From positions 1 through 64,000 of the forward strand of contig NZ_JAAKZG010000015.1 in NCBI RefSeq assembly GCF_011045115.1: a DNA stretch of 64,000 bases, given 5' to 3'. Of this stretch, positions 37,379 through 49,677 are shown one piece after another. The notes below the pieces were generated by a model, which did not search any database, was not told the origin of the DNA, and saw nothing but the letters and a program-made list of their open reading frames with translations. A program made the position numbers and the translations under genes. How positions within the stretch are numbered: position 1 is the stretch's first letter; each line of letters starts with the position of its first letter. The stretch is from Mesorhizobium zhangyense. Lineage in GTDB: Bacteria > Pseudomonadota > Alphaproteobacteria > Rhizobiales > Rhizobiaceae.

Positions 37379-37473
37379 CCTCCAGATGTCGTCAGCCTCT
37401 CAGGGCCCGATCCAAGGACGAACGAGAATTGCGGCTCCCGACAGGGCCCCGGAAATTTTCTGACGTCTGGAGG
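37379..37473 (-). promoter_or_regulatory. Long-range helix hiding the DoxX-like gene's ribosome binding site
   Basis: On the mRNA (minus) strand CCTCCAGACGTC (from 37473-37462) can pair with GACATCTGGAGG (from 37390-37379) at 11 of 12 positions; the second strand holds the GGAGG of the DoxX-like gene. The 71-base loop carries two copies of the self-complementary GGGCCC. No known riboswitch or ROSE consensus was recognised. Confidence 0.5.
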
Positions 37474-37507
37474 CCCAGCCCGTGCGCGACCGGGAACTCG
37501 ATTGCAA

Positions 37508-37693
37508 TCATTTCCTCTTCAGTTGCTGCAGATAGGCGCTCAGTCGATCGAGGCTATCGTCCCAGAAACGCCGGCAGTCGCGCAGGTGTCCGGCGAGTTC
37601 GTCCATCTGCGTAGTCTTGAGCCGCTGAAGCCCGACGCTTGCCTTGCGCGCGGCCAGAAAGCGTTCCCAGGGCGAAGTCCTGTCCTTGCTCAT
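37508..37693 (-). pseudogene. Short ORF resembling the C-terminal end of an ArsR regulator
   Basis: Sixty-one codons. The C-terminal half, HLRDCRRFWDDSLDRLSAYLQQLKRK, resembles the last helix of ArsR/SmtB-type regulators that usually head VOC-DoxX clusters, but the winged-helix DNA-binding part is missing and not found in the other frames upstream. The binding site before the ATG is poor. It may be a decayed remnant or a genuine small helical protein. Low confidence. Confidence 0.35.
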
Positions 37694-37769
37694 CCTGGCC
37701 GGCCCTCCCGCGGCGACGGCCGCCTTCCGGGGCGCTGGGCAGCATATCGCTGTCCAGTCGAAACTACAT

Positions 37770-37785
37770 TTAACCTATTAGTTAA
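37770..37785. promoter_or_regulatory. TTAAC-N6-GTTAA inverted repeat in the divergent region before the HxlR gene
   Basis: A perfect 5-bp inverted repeat in an AT-rich stretch (37770-37790) of the 278-bp region between the small minus ORF and the HxlR gene. It is a plausible operator for the HxlR-type regulator. No other structure stands out in that gap. Confidence 0.35.
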
Positions 37786-37971
37786 TAATAGAATGTCAAG
37801 CACTTGCCGCACCCCGTAACCGCAGCGCCACAGCGTCCTCCATCACGACACCGTGCCACCGGCAGCCATAAATTCAACAAAACGTCAGAAGAGACAGGCA
37901 GCTGCAATCAATCTCGGGCTTCCTTTTCTCTGGGCGAATACCCATCTTCCGCGCTTGCGCCAGCCGATAGA

Positions 37972-38409
37972 ATGAAAAATCCGGACCTGATGAAAAATCA
38001 AAACAATGGAACGGCAGGCGAAAACGCCTGCGACGGCGACCTGCCTTACCTGCCCTTTCTCGAAGCCATGCGGCCTTTGACCGGCAAATGGAAAATCGAG
38101 ATCATGTGGGCGCTGGCCCAAAAAACCCACCGTTTCGGCGAATTGCGCCGGGCGCTCCCCGGTATCACCCAGCATATGCTGGCCCAGCAGCTACGCGATC
38201 TGGAAGCGGACGGTCTGGTCAAGCGCACCGCCCACGCCGTAGTCCCTCCGCGCGTGGAATACGAGATCACCGAAGCGGCCTACGGCCTGAAACCGGTGTT
38301 CAAGGCGTTCATAGCGTGGTCGGAGCAATATGGCCCGATCGCGCGCCGGCAAAAGGCATGGGCAGAAAAGACGATGCCGGAAAGCTGGCAAGCCGCGCCG
38401 CCTGCTTAG
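37972..38409 (+). CDS. HxlR family transcriptional regulator
   Basis: A 145-residue winged-helix protein with the HxlR core: CDGDLPYLPFLEAMRPLTGKWKIEIMWAL, HRFGELRRALPGITQHMLAQQLRDLEADGLVKRTAHAVVPPRVEYEIT. A Cys at residue ~21 is placed like the redox-sensing Cys of some HxlR proteins. Start ATG 37972 or 37990. It is divergent from the VOC/DoxX-like patch, which it may control. A 143-bp palindromic repeat follows its stop. Confidence 0.92.
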   Translation: MKNPDLMKNQNNGTAGENACDGDLPYLPFLEAMRPLTGKWKIEIMWALAQKTHRFGELRRALPGITQHMLAQQLRDLEADGLVKRTAHAVVPPRVEYEITEAAYGLKPVFKAFIAWSEQYGPIARRQKAWAEKTMPESWQAAPPA

Positions 38410-38437
38410 ATCGCCGTGCGCCTGTTTCGGCACTCCA

Positions 38438-38580
38438 GGGTATGTTGAGATTCGGGTCAGGGCGAGCCGAGAATGGCGGTTTTCGAGAACCGGAACGGAG
38501 CGTACATTTGAGTACGTGAGTACCGGAAGCGCAGAAAACTGCCGTTCGCAGGCCGCCATCACCCGAAGATCAATATACCC
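38438..38580. repeat. 143-bp palindromic intergenic repeat, copy A
   Basis: The ends are inverted (GGGTATGTTGAGATTCGGGT against ACCCGAAGATCAATATACCC), an inner stem pairs about 38473-38484 with 38535-38546, and CGTAC/GTACG forms the tip. The same element occurs at 46848-46990 with the same length and about 17 differences. It fills the convergent junction between the HxlR gene and parC and ends on the first base of the parC stop codon. Confidence 0.9.
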
Positions 38581-40856
38581 TATCCGAATTTTCCGGTCCG
38601 CGGGAACCCCTTCGGCACCATTCGGCCGGCGGCGGCGCGGTTGCCCAGCCATTCGGTCAGTTCCTCACGCGTCCGCACGAAGGTGCGGTCGGCCGAATCC
38701 TGCCAGGACAATCCGCTTTCCATCGCAAACAGCTTGATGTCGAGGACGCCACCATCCTTGTAGCGCTGCAGGCGAACGCCCTTGCCGCGCGTCATTTCGG
38801 GGATTTCGGAAAGCGGGAATACCAGCATCTTGCGGTTCTCGCCGACGACCGCGACGTGGTCGCCCGCCACCGGCACGCAACGCTTGGCCTCGTCGGGCGA
38901 CTTGACGTTCATCACCTGCTTGCCCTTGCGGGTGTTGGCAACGACTTCTGCCTCCGGCACCACGAAACCATTGCCGTCGTGCGAGACGAGCAGAAGCCTG
39001 CGCTTGGGATCGTGGACGAAGGCGGTGACGATGTCCTGGTCATTGTCCATGTCGACGATGATGCGGATCGGTTCGCCATGGCCGCGCCCGCCCGGCAGCC
39101 TGTCGGCGCCGATGGTGTAGAACTTGCCGCCGGTGGTGAAGACCAGGATCTTGTCGGTGGTCTGGGCATGGAAGGCGAGCTTCAGCCCGTCGCCTTCCTT
39201 GAAAGTGAACAGCGAATGGTCGTTGAGATGACCCTTCATTGCCCTGAGCCAGCCCTTGTCCGAGACGACGACCGTCACCGGCTCCTTCTCGATCATGGCG
39301 TGGTGGATGTCGCTCAGATCGTGGTCCGGCGCTTCCGCAAAGGTCGTGCGGCGCTTGCCGAGCGCTTCGTTTTCTTCGGGGCCAAAATCGCGGCGAACCT
39401 TGTGCACCTGCCAGGCGATCGTCTTCCACTGCTTGGCGTCGGATGCCAGCAGCGACTCGATCTCCGATTTCTCGGCGCTGAGCCCGTCGAATTCCTTGCG
39501 GATCTCGATTTCTTCCAGCTTGCGCAAGGCGCGCAAGCGCATGTTGAGGATCGCTTCGGCCTGCACGTCGGTGAGCGCCCAGCGGGCCATCATCACCTGC
39601 TTGGGCTCGTCCTCCTCGCGGATGATGCGGATCACCTCGTCGAGGTTGAGATAGGCGATCAGATAGCCAGCGAGGATTTCCAGCCGGCGTTCGATCTCGG
39701 CCAGACGGTGCTTAGACCGACGAACCAGAACTTCCTTGCGGTGTTCCAGCCATTCGCGAAGAATGGTTTTCAGCGACAGCACGTTCGGCACCTTGCCGCG
39801 CGACAGCACGTTCATGTTGAGCGGGAAGCGGCTTTCAAGCTCGGTCAGCTTGAACAGCGATTCCATCAGCAGCGCCGGATCGACGGCACGGCTCTTCGGC
39901 ACCAGCACGAGGCGGATGTCTTCCGCGCTTTCGTCGCGCACGTCTTCGAGCAGCGGCAGTTTGCGGGCGATCAGCAGTTCGGCGATCTTCTCGATCAGCC
40001 GCGCCTTCTGCACCTGATAGGGAATCTCGGTGACGACGATGTTCCAGGTGCCGCGGCCCTGATCCTCGACCGAATAGCGTGCGCGAACGCGGAAGCCGCC
40101 ACGGCCCGTCTCATAGGCATCGAGGATCGATGCGCGGTCGTCGATGATGATGCCGCCGGTCGGGAAATCCGGCCCCTGCACCAGCCCGTCGCCGGGCTCC
40201 TTGCTCATCAGGTCCTCGACCGAGGCGTCGGGATTGTCGATCAGCAGCAGGGCCGCCGTGCAAAGCTCGGCCGCATTGTGCGGCGGAATCGAGGTCGCCA
40301 TGCCGACGGCGATGCCCGACGAGCCATTGGCGAGCAGATTCGGGAAGGCGCCCGGCAGAACGACCGGCTCCTCGTCTTCCTCATTGTAGGTCGGGCGATA
40401 ATCGACGGCATCTTCGGTGATGCCTTCCAGCAGCGCTGTCGACACCTCGGTCATGCGCGCTTCGGTGTAGCGCATGGCAGCGGCGTTATCGCCATCGATA
40501 TTGCCGAAATTGCCCTGCCCGTCGACCAGCGGATAACGAACGGCAAAGTCCTGCGCGAGGCGCACCAGCGCGTCATAGATCGACTGGTCGCCATGCGGGT
40601 GGAACTTGCCCATCACCTCGCCGACGATGCGGGCGCATTTGGCAAAACCCTGGTCAGGATTGAGCCGCAGCAGCCGCATTGCATGCATGATGCGGCGATG
40701 AACGGGCTTCAGCCCGTCGCGCACATCCGGCAAGGCACGGTTCATGATGGTCGACAGCGCGTATGAAAGATATCGGTCTTCCAGCGCCTTCTTCAGATCA
40801 ACCGGTTCTATGTTGTCGCCGCCGCCGGCACCTGGCGGTAAGAGCCCTTTTCCCAT
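38580..40856 (-). CDS. parC: DNA topoisomerase IV subunit A
   Basis: A 758-residue type II topoisomerase subunit. The winged-helix CAP domain has [26 protein letters not shown], the quinolone-determining [15 protein letters not shown] and the catalytic Tyr in [11 protein letters not shown] (~130). The C-terminal beta-pinwheel part lacks the GyrA box, which supports ParC over GyrA. It decatenates daughter chromosomes with ParE. Ser/Asp hot-spot position reads Ser-Ile-Tyr-Asp, a wild-type-like sequence. No parE in the window. Confidence 0.95.
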   Translation of the reverse strand: MGKGLLPPGAGGGDNIEPVDLKKALEDRYLSYALSTIMNRALPDVRDGLKPVHRRIMHAMRLLRLNPDQGFAKCARIVGEVMGKFHPHGDQSIYDALVRLAQDFAVRYPLVDGQGNFGNIDGDNAAAMRYTEARMTEVSTALLEGITEDAVDYRPTYNEEDEEPVVLPGAFPNLLANGSSGIAVGMATSIPPHNAAELCTAALLLIDNPDASVEDLMSKEPGDGLVQGPDFPTGGIIIDDRASILDAYETGRGGFRVRARYSVEDQGRGTWNIVVTEIPYQVQKARLIEKIAELLIARKLPLLEDVRDESAEDIRLVLVPKSRAVDPALLMESLFKLTELESRFPLNMNVLSRGKVPNVLSLKTILREWLEHRKEVLVRRSKHRLAEIERRLEILAGYLIAYLNLDEVIRIIREEDEPKQVMMARWALTDVQAEAILNMRLRALRKLEEIEIRKEFDGLSAEKSEIESLLASDAKQWKTIAWQVHKVRRDFGPEENEALGKRRTTFAEAPDHDLSDIHHAMIEKEPVTVVVSDKGWLRAMKGHLNDHSLFTFKEGDGLKLAFHAQTTDKILVFTTGGKFYTIGADRLPGGRGHGEPIRIIVDMDNDQDIVTAFVHDPKRRLLLVSHDGNGFVVPEAEVVANTRKGKQVMNVKSPDEAKRCVPVAGDHVAVVGENRKMLVFPLSEIPEMTRGKGVRLQRYKDGGVLDIKLFAMESGLSWQDSADRTFVRTREELTEWLGNRAAAGRMVPKGFPRTGKFG

Positions 40857-41087
40857 GGCTTTCGACTATCCGAAGGGGTGATTCGCGGCAAGAGCCTGAT
40901 GGTCAAGCCCCGAACTTTCGAAATCGCACGCCTATTAGCTGATACTAACCTTCAATTGCGCAGCGATCTTCCAATTGCCTTTTGCACGCATTTTTGAGCA
41001 TGGTGTGCCGAAGTCGCCATTTTCCGGTCGGGTTCTTCGCAGACAGGAATGGCGGCACGGAATCATTCCAGTTTTAGGAAACATACA

Positions 41088-42278
41088 ATGACGATCCACC
41101 GTCCGCTTTTTTACAAACTCGCTTTTTCCACCATTCTGTTCACCCTGCCCCTGCACGGCGCCTACGCACAGGACGCCAATGCCGTTGCCGAGCGTTTCAA
41201 GGAATTGCTGGCCGCGCAGAGCGTTGACCTGAACTGGTCCTCGGTCAGCGGCGACGCCTCCAAAATGGTGTTCGATGGCGTAACCTTCAGCGCTCCGGGC
41301 GAAAAGGAGCCGTTCCCGATCGGCAAGCTGACTTTCGAAGGCGTGACCGAGGAAAACGGCGGCTACAAGGTCGATACGGTGAGCACCGAGCCCTACCACA
41401 TCACCGAAGACAAGGCGGTCATCGACGTCAGCACCATGACGTTCTCGGGCGTGAAGCTTCCGGCTGCCAATGCGGCCGACCCGCTGGCATCGTTGCTGAT
41501 GTATGATTCCGCCCAGATCGCCAGCGTCGGCGTCAAGGTTGCCGACAAGCAGGTCTTTTCGCTGTCCAACATGAACATCGAAGTGACCCCACCGGTCGAC
41601 GACAAGCCGATGGAATTCACCGGCTCCGCTGAAAAGTTCACGGCCGACCTTACGGCCGTCGAGGATCCCCAGTCGAAAGTCATCATCGACGGCCTCGGTT
41701 ACCAGAACATCAGCGGTAACCTGGAAATGGCCGGTTCCTGGCAACCCTCCGATGGCCGCATGGCGCTGTCCCAGTACGATATCACGGTCGATAATGCCGG
41801 CACGCTCGGCATGAAGTTCGACTTCGGCGGATACACGCTGGCCTTCGTAAAATCGCTTCAGGACATGCAGAAGAAGATGGCCGATCAGCCGGCCGGCGCC
41901 GACAATTCCACGCAGGGCCTCGCCATGCTCGGCCTGATGCAGCAGCTCACCTTCCACGGCGCCAACATCCGCTTCGACGACGATTCTCTGACCGGCAAGG
42001 TTCTCGCCTATGTCGCCAAGCAGCAGAGCATGCAGCCGAAGGACATCGCCAACCAGGCCAAGGCGATCGTGCCCTTCCTGACCGCCCAGCTCAACAACCC
42101 CGAGCTGTCCGGCCAGATCACGGCTGCGGTCAACAAGTTCCTCGACGATCCGAAGAGCCTGGCGATCACTGCTACACCCGCCTCGCCTGTGCCGTTCGCA
42201 ATGATCGCCGCCGGCGCAATGTCGGCGCCGACGGAACTGCCCAAGACGCTCGGCGTCACCGTGACGGCCAACGAATAG
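41088..42278 (+). CDS. Uncharacterised secreted protein
   Basis: A 396-residue protein with a Sec signal peptide (FYKLAFSTILFTLPLHGAYAQ, cleavage after AYA). The mature part is rich in beta strands with repeated patterns (KLTFEGVTEENGGYKVDTVS, VIDVSTMTFSGVKLP, DGLGYQNISGNLEMAGSW), then helices near residues 260-350. This looks like an outer-membrane-associated or periplasmic beta-structured protein of the type with AsmA/DUF945-like elements, but no family could be fixed. AGGAA precedes the ATG; a strong terminator follows. Divergent from parC. Confidence 0.8.
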   Translation: MTIHRPLFYKLAFSTILFTLPLHGAYAQDANAVAERFKELLAAQSVDLNWSSVSGDASKMVFDGVTFSAPGEKEPFPIGKLTFEGVTEENGGYKVDTVSTEPYHITEDKAVIDVSTMTFSGVKLPAANAADPLASLLMYDSAQIASVGVKVADKQVFSLSNMNIEVTPPVDDKPMEFTGSAEKFTADLTAVEDPQSKVIIDGLGYQNISGNLEMAGSWQPSDGRMALSQYDITVDNAGTLGMKFDFGGYTLAFVKSLQDMQKKMADQPAGADNSTQGLAMLGLMQQLTFHGANIRFDDDSLTGKVLAYVAKQQSMQPKDIANQAKAIVPFLTAQLNNPELSGQITAAVNKFLDDPKSLAITATPASPVPFAMIAAGAMSAPTELPKTLGVTVTANE

Positions 42279-42305
42279 TTCGCCGTTTCAAATCAATCGG
42301 AAACG

Positions 42306-42335
42306 AAAAAGCCCGGCAGCGATGCCGGGCTTTTT
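42306..42335. terminator. Rho-independent bidirectional terminator
   Basis: AAAAAGCCCGGC / GCCGGGCTTTTT with a 6-nt loop, between the convergent secreted-protein gene and aspS. Confidence 0.92.
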
Positions 42336-42367
42336 ATTGAGTCGTACGAGTGTGTTAGGCCCGGCGC

Positions 42368-44158
<1,791 letters not shown>

Positions 44159-44361
44159 GGTCAAATTTCCGGTCCGGGATGTTGGCGTGATCAGGCCGGC
44201 GCATTTTTTGCCGCCGGCTCCAAAATTCGCGCGAAAAGCGCATGCGAGCCCGGTTTTGTCAAGGCAATGCCGCGTTTTGGTCCAATGGCTGTCGGGTTTG
44301 CCGCTGGCAATCGCCAGGGCGATGGTTCACTACTGACACTTCATTGCAGACTGAAAGCCTG

Positions 44362-45609
44362 ATGTCTTCCATCCGCCCGCTGATACCCCTGCTCATTGCC
44401 GCCGGCATTCTCCTTGGCGGCAACGGCCTCCAGGGCACGCTTATTGCGCTGCGCGGCGCGCAGGAAGGCTTTTCAGCCTCGACCATCGGCTTCATGGGCA
44501 CGTCCTATTTTGCCGGTTTTCTTCTTGGCTGCATCGCCATCACCCGCATCATGAAGGCAGTCGGCCATGTCCGTTCCTTTTCAGCGCTGGCGGCGATCGC
44601 CTCGGCCGGCACGCTTATGCTGGTCCTGGTCATCGATCCGATCATGTGGTCGGTGATCCGCTTCGCAACAGGCTTCTGTTTTGCCGGCCTCTTCACGATC
44701 ATGGAAAGCTGGCTGAACTCCGGCGTTCAGAATCACGACCGCGCCCGCGTTCTGGCGCTCTATCGCATCATCGATATCGGCTCGGTCACCGGCGCCCAGT
44801 TCATGATTCCCGTCTTCGGTGCGGGCGGCTTCACCATCTTCGCCATCATGTCGATCATGATCACGCTGTCGCTGGTGCCGGTATCGCTGGGCGACCGCTC
44901 AAATCCAAAGCCGCCCGACGAGGTCAAGCTGGACCTTGCCAGGGTCTGGCGCATCTCGCCGCTCGGCTGCATCGGCTGCATTGCCGTCGGTGTCACCAAC
45001 AGCGCCTTCCGAACGCTTTCACCCGTCTATGCCGAAGAGATCGGCATGTCGGTCGCCGACGTCGTCACCTTCATCAGTGTCGGCATCATCGGCGGCGCGC
45101 TGATCCAGTATCCGCTCGGCTACCTCTCCGATCGCTGGGACCGGCGCAAGGTGCTGCTTCTGACCACCTGCTGCGCGATGCTTTCAGCACTTGCCATCGT
45201 CTTTCTGGCCGGAAACGCCGTCATCGCCAATTTCGCCTTCGTCTTCGTGTTCGGCTCCTTCGCCATGCCGTTGTTTTCGCTTTCCGCGGCCCATGCCAAC
45301 GACCGCGCCGGCAAAGGCGAGTTCGTTCTCGTCAATGCCGCGCTGATGCTCTTCTATTCCTTCGGAGCCATCGGCGGTCCGCTGGCTGCATCGACCGTGA
45401 TGCAATATTTCGGGCCGCATTCGCTATTCAGCTTCACGGCGGCGATCTATGCGATTTTCATCCTGATCACGCTTTACCGGATGGGTGTCCGCTCGCCCGT
45501 TCCGGCCAACCACCGTGGCCGCTTCACAGCACTTTTGCGCACGTCGACGATTTTTGCTCGACTTGCCCGCCGCAACGGTGATTCAGCCAAATCGGGTAAG
45601 GACGAATAA
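44362..45609 (+). CDS. MFS transporter
   Basis: A 415-residue carrier with about 12 membrane helices, starting MSSIRPLIPLLIAAGILLGGNG; GFMGTSYFAGFLLGCI and RFATGFCFAGLFTIMESWLN (helix 4 region) resemble the YcaD/UMF-type subfamily. SDRWDRRKVLL is the loop after helix 8. Substrate unknown. It is divergent from aspS and 71 bp before rnd. Confidence 0.88.
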   Translation: MSSIRPLIPLLIAAGILLGGNGLQGTLIALRGAQEGFSASTIGFMGTSYFAGFLLGCIAITRIMKAVGHVRSFSALAAIASAGTLMLVLVIDPIMWSVIRFATGFCFAGLFTIMESWLNSGVQNHDRARVLALYRIIDIGSVTGAQFMIPVFGAGGFTIFAIMSIMITLSLVPVSLGDRSNPKPPDEVKLDLARVWRISPLGCIGCIAVGVTNSAFRTLSPVYAEEIGMSVADVVTFISVGIIGGALIQYPLGYLSDRWDRRKVLLLTTCCAMLSALAIVFLAGNAVIANFAFVFVFGSFAMPLFSLSAAHANDRAGKGEFVLVNAALMLFYSFGAIGGPLAASTVMQYFGPHSLFSFTAAIYAIFILITLYRMGVRSPVPANHRGRFTALLRTSTIFARLARRNGDSAKSGKDE

Positions 45610-45680
45610 GCCACGGACGCTTGACGAAAGCGTCTGGGACTGAAAGGAAATGTCGTTGCTTTTCAGGTCAAAGAAATTTC

Positions 45681-46832
45681 ATGCATGTCATAACGACCCA
45701 GCAAGAACTTGAAACCGCCGTTGCGGCGTTGGAAAAGTCCGCTTTCGTCACCGTCGACACCGAGTTCATCCGTGAAACCACCTTTTGGCCGGAACTCTGC
45801 CTGATCCAGATGGCCGCTCCCGGCGTCACCGCGCTGGTCGATCCGCTGTCGCCGGGCATCGATCTCAAACCGTTTTTCGCACTGATGGCAAATGAGGCGG
45901 TGATCAAGGTTTTCCACGCCGCCCGGCAGGATATCGAAATCATCTTCCATCTCGGCGGGCTTATCCCCCACCCGGTGTTCGACACGCAGGTGGCGGCGAT
46001 GGTCTGCGGCTTCGGCGACAGCGTCTCCTACGACCAGCTCGTGCAGAAGATCACCGGGACCCATCTCGACAAATCCTCGCGTTTCACCGACTGGCGCCAC
46101 CGGCCGCTGTCGGAAAAGCAGCTCACCTATGCGCTGGCCGACGTCACCCATCTGATCGACGTCTACCAGCACCTCCAGGCCCAGCTCGAGCGCGACAACC
46201 GCGCCCACTGGCTGAACGAGGAAATGGAGGTGCTGACCTCCCGCGAGACCTACGATCCGCATCCAGACGATGCCTGGAAGCGCCTCAAGATGCGCCTGCG
46301 CAAGCCTGTCGAGCTCGCCGTGGTGCAGGCGGTTGCCGCATGGCGCGAGCGCGAGGCGCGCGAACGCAACGTGCCGCGCGGGCGCGTGCTGAAGGATGAC
46401 GCCATCTACGAGATCGCGCAGCAGCAGCCGCGCGACGCAATGGCGCTGTCGCGCTTGCGCACCGTGCCTAAAGGCTGGGAACGGTCTTCCACCGCAACGA
46501 CGCTTCTCGAAATCGTCAACGCAGCGCTCATCATCCCGAAGGAACAGATGCCGAGGCTGCCCAAGGTCATCCAGGCACCCGAAGGCACCAGTGCGGCGGC
46601 CGAACTGCTGAAAGTGCTGCTGCGGCAAGTGGCCGAAAAGGAAGGCGTGGCCGCCAAGGTGCTTGCGTCCAGCGACGACATTGACCGCCTCGCTGCGGAC
46701 GGCGAAGAAGCCGACGTGCCAGCCATGCATGGCTGGCGGCGCGAAGTGTTCGGCGACATCGCCGTGCGCCTGGTTCGCGGCCAACTCGCGCTCAAATTCG
46801 AACACAAGAAGATTACGCTGTTCGAAACCTAA
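45681..46832 (+). CDS. rnd: Ribonuclease D
   Basis: A 383-residue 3'-5' exonuclease. The DEDD nuclease domain shows FVTVDTEFIRETTF (Asp-Glu), KVFHAARQDIEII (Asp) and LTYALADVTHLIDVY (Tyr/Asp); HRDC domains occupy the C-terminal half (AVVQAVAAWREREARERNVPRGRVLKDD). It trims tRNA and other RNA 3' ends. A 143-bp palindromic repeat follows its stop. Confidence 0.96.
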   Translation: MHVITTQQELETAVAALEKSAFVTVDTEFIRETTFWPELCLIQMAAPGVTALVDPLSPGIDLKPFFALMANEAVIKVFHAARQDIEIIFHLGGLIPHPVFDTQVAAMVCGFGDSVSYDQLVQKITGTHLDKSSRFTDWRHRPLSEKQLTYALADVTHLIDVYQHLQAQLERDNRAHWLNEEMEVLTSRETYDPHPDDAWKRLKMRLRKPVELAVVQAVAAWREREARERNVPRGRVLKDDAIYEIAQQQPRDAMALSRLRTVPKGWERSSTATTLLEIVNAALIIPKEQMPRLPKVIQAPEGTSAAAELLKVLLRQVAEKEGVAAKVLASSDDIDRLAADGEEADVPAMHGWRREVFGDIAVRLVRGQLALKFEHKKITLFET

Positions 46833-46847
46833 TAGAATTGTGATTCT

Positions 46848-46990
46848 GGGCATGTCGAGATTCAGGTCAGGGCGAGCCGAGAATGCTGGATTTCGAGAAC
46901 CGGAACGGAGCGTACGTTTGGGTACGTGAGTACCGGAAGCGCAGAAAGCCGGCATTCGCAGGCCGTCATCACCTGAATATCGATATGCCC
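46848..46990. repeat. 143-bp palindromic intergenic repeat, copy B
   Basis: Second copy of the element at 38438-38580, again within a convergent junction (rnd and the MAPEG gene), and again ending on the first base of the neighbouring stop codon. Pairs at element positions 4, 9 and 17 from each end change together between copies (T-A to C-G, T-A to C-G, G-C to A-T). Confidence 0.9.
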
Positions 46991-47409
46991 TAGACGACCG
47001 CCAGCAGATGCAGCGCAAACCAGATCCAGAGCGCGGCCAACGCGAAAAAGCCGACCGAGAACGCTGGCTGACGATAGCGAATGCGATTGCCCGTCAGATG
47101 CACCCACGCATGCACGTAGCGTGAAATGGCAAAAAGCCATGCCAGCACCACGGGCACATAGGCGACGCCGCTCGTGACGAACAGCGCCAGGCAGACGACG
47201 TGGAACAGAATCGGAAGCTCGAACTGGTTCATCAAATTGTTCGAGGCGGTGGCGCTGCTTGACGGCTCGTCCGTGCGGCCACGGAATTGCGAGGTCTTCG
47301 CCTCGCCCGACTGCACCGCGTTGTAACGCCGCTTACCCACGACCGCATAGACGATGTAGACCAGCACCACATGGGCAATGACCGGCCAGAAGATTGCCGT
47401 CGGATTCAT
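46990..47409 (-). CDS. MAPEG family membrane protein
   Basis: A 139-residue protein with four membrane helices; FWPVIAHVVLVYIVYAVVG, NNLMNQFELPILFHVVCLAL and ISRYVHAWVHLTGNRIRYR (the conserved Arg/His/Asn segment) fit the MAPEG superfamily of glutathione/eicosanoid enzymes. Bacterial members are mostly of unknown substrate. It is transcribed with the following unknown membrane-protein gene 31 bp upstream. Confidence 0.88.
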   Translation of the reverse strand: MNPTAIFWPVIAHVVLVYIVYAVVGKRRYNAVQSGEAKTSQFRGRTDEPSSSATASNNLMNQFELPILFHVVCLALFVTSGVAYVPVVLAWLFAISRYVHAWVHLTGNRIRYRQPAFSVGFFALAALWIWFALHLLAVV

Positions 47410-47440
47410 GGTCGCGCCTGCCTTTCCGGAACGAACAACC

Positions 47441-47980
47441 TCAGTTCTCTTTCTGGCCTGCCAGAAACAGCGCGGCAATGACAATGATCGGAATGGCACC
47501 GAGCGCGAATTTCGCAGCGATCAGGCCGGACGCCAGCGAAAGCGTATCCGGATTGGCCGCGATCGGGTCCGACAGCACCCGCGCGACGGCCAGGTTCTGG
47601 GCGTAATCTGCGACAGTGTAGGGCAGCACCATACCGAGCGCGAAACTCGAGCGTGCGTTTTCGGACAGGTCCGAAAACCGCCGGAGCCGGTTTCCGGCGG
47701 CCAGAATCAAGCTGACCAGCGTTGCGGAAAACAATGCCGGAAACAGAAGGTCGAACGTCAGATAATGCCAGACGAGAATGTTCTCGCTGCCGCGGCGCCC
47801 CAGCGCCGTCAGCCACTCCATGCCTTCATCGGGCGTGAAGCCGAAATAGCGCATGTCGAGCGACGGCAGCCCGCCGCTCAGGCCGCGGAAATAGAAGAAT
47901 TCCAGCAAGGTCATTGCGGCAAAAACACATGCCGAGGCAACGCAGAGCGCCCCGGCATGCCGTGCCAGTCTGGCAATCAT
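47441..47980 (-). CDS. Unknown membrane protein
   Basis: A 179-residue protein with four to five predicted helices (residues 9-30, 72-97, 110-130, 148-174). An outer loop carries PSLDMRYFGFTPDEGMEWL. No family recognised. It lies 5 bp after guaB on the same strand, and before the MAPEG gene, so it may be read through from guaB. Confidence 0.75.
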   Translation of the reverse strand: MIARLARHAGALCVASACVFAAMTLLEFFYFRGLSGGLPSLDMRYFGFTPDEGMEWLTALGRRGSENILVWHYLTFDLLFPALFSATLVSLILAAGNRLRRFSDLSENARSSFALGMVLPYTVADYAQNLAVARVLSDPIAANPDTLSLASGLIAAKFALGAIPIIVIAALFLAGQKEN

Positions 47981-47985
47981 CAGCT

Positions 47986-49554
<1,569 letters not shown>

Positions 49555-49634
49555 TCAGGATTGGCACGGGCTGGTAACACGTCTCGTCGCCGATGAAAAG
49601 CGTGGGGCGTGCGGATTCGCTATCGTATCACCAG

Positions 49635-49661
49635 CTTCCCGCCACTGGACGAGGCGGGAAG
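49635..49661 (-). terminator. Hairpin after doeB, possible terminator
   Basis: CTTCCCGCC (49635-49643) and GGCGGGAAG (49653-49661) form a perfect 9-bp stem 17 bp after the doeB stop. No T-run follows on the minus strand, so it may act only as an mRNA end-stabiliser. Confidence 0.4.
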
Positions 49662-49677
49662 AAGAACGCGCAGGCGA

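Noticed and set aside
38856-40766. A 636-codon open frame on the plus strand opposite parC
   Set aside because: It mirrors the parC codons in the antisense frame of a GC-rich gene, lacks a start signal and any recognisable domain; parC is fully supported.
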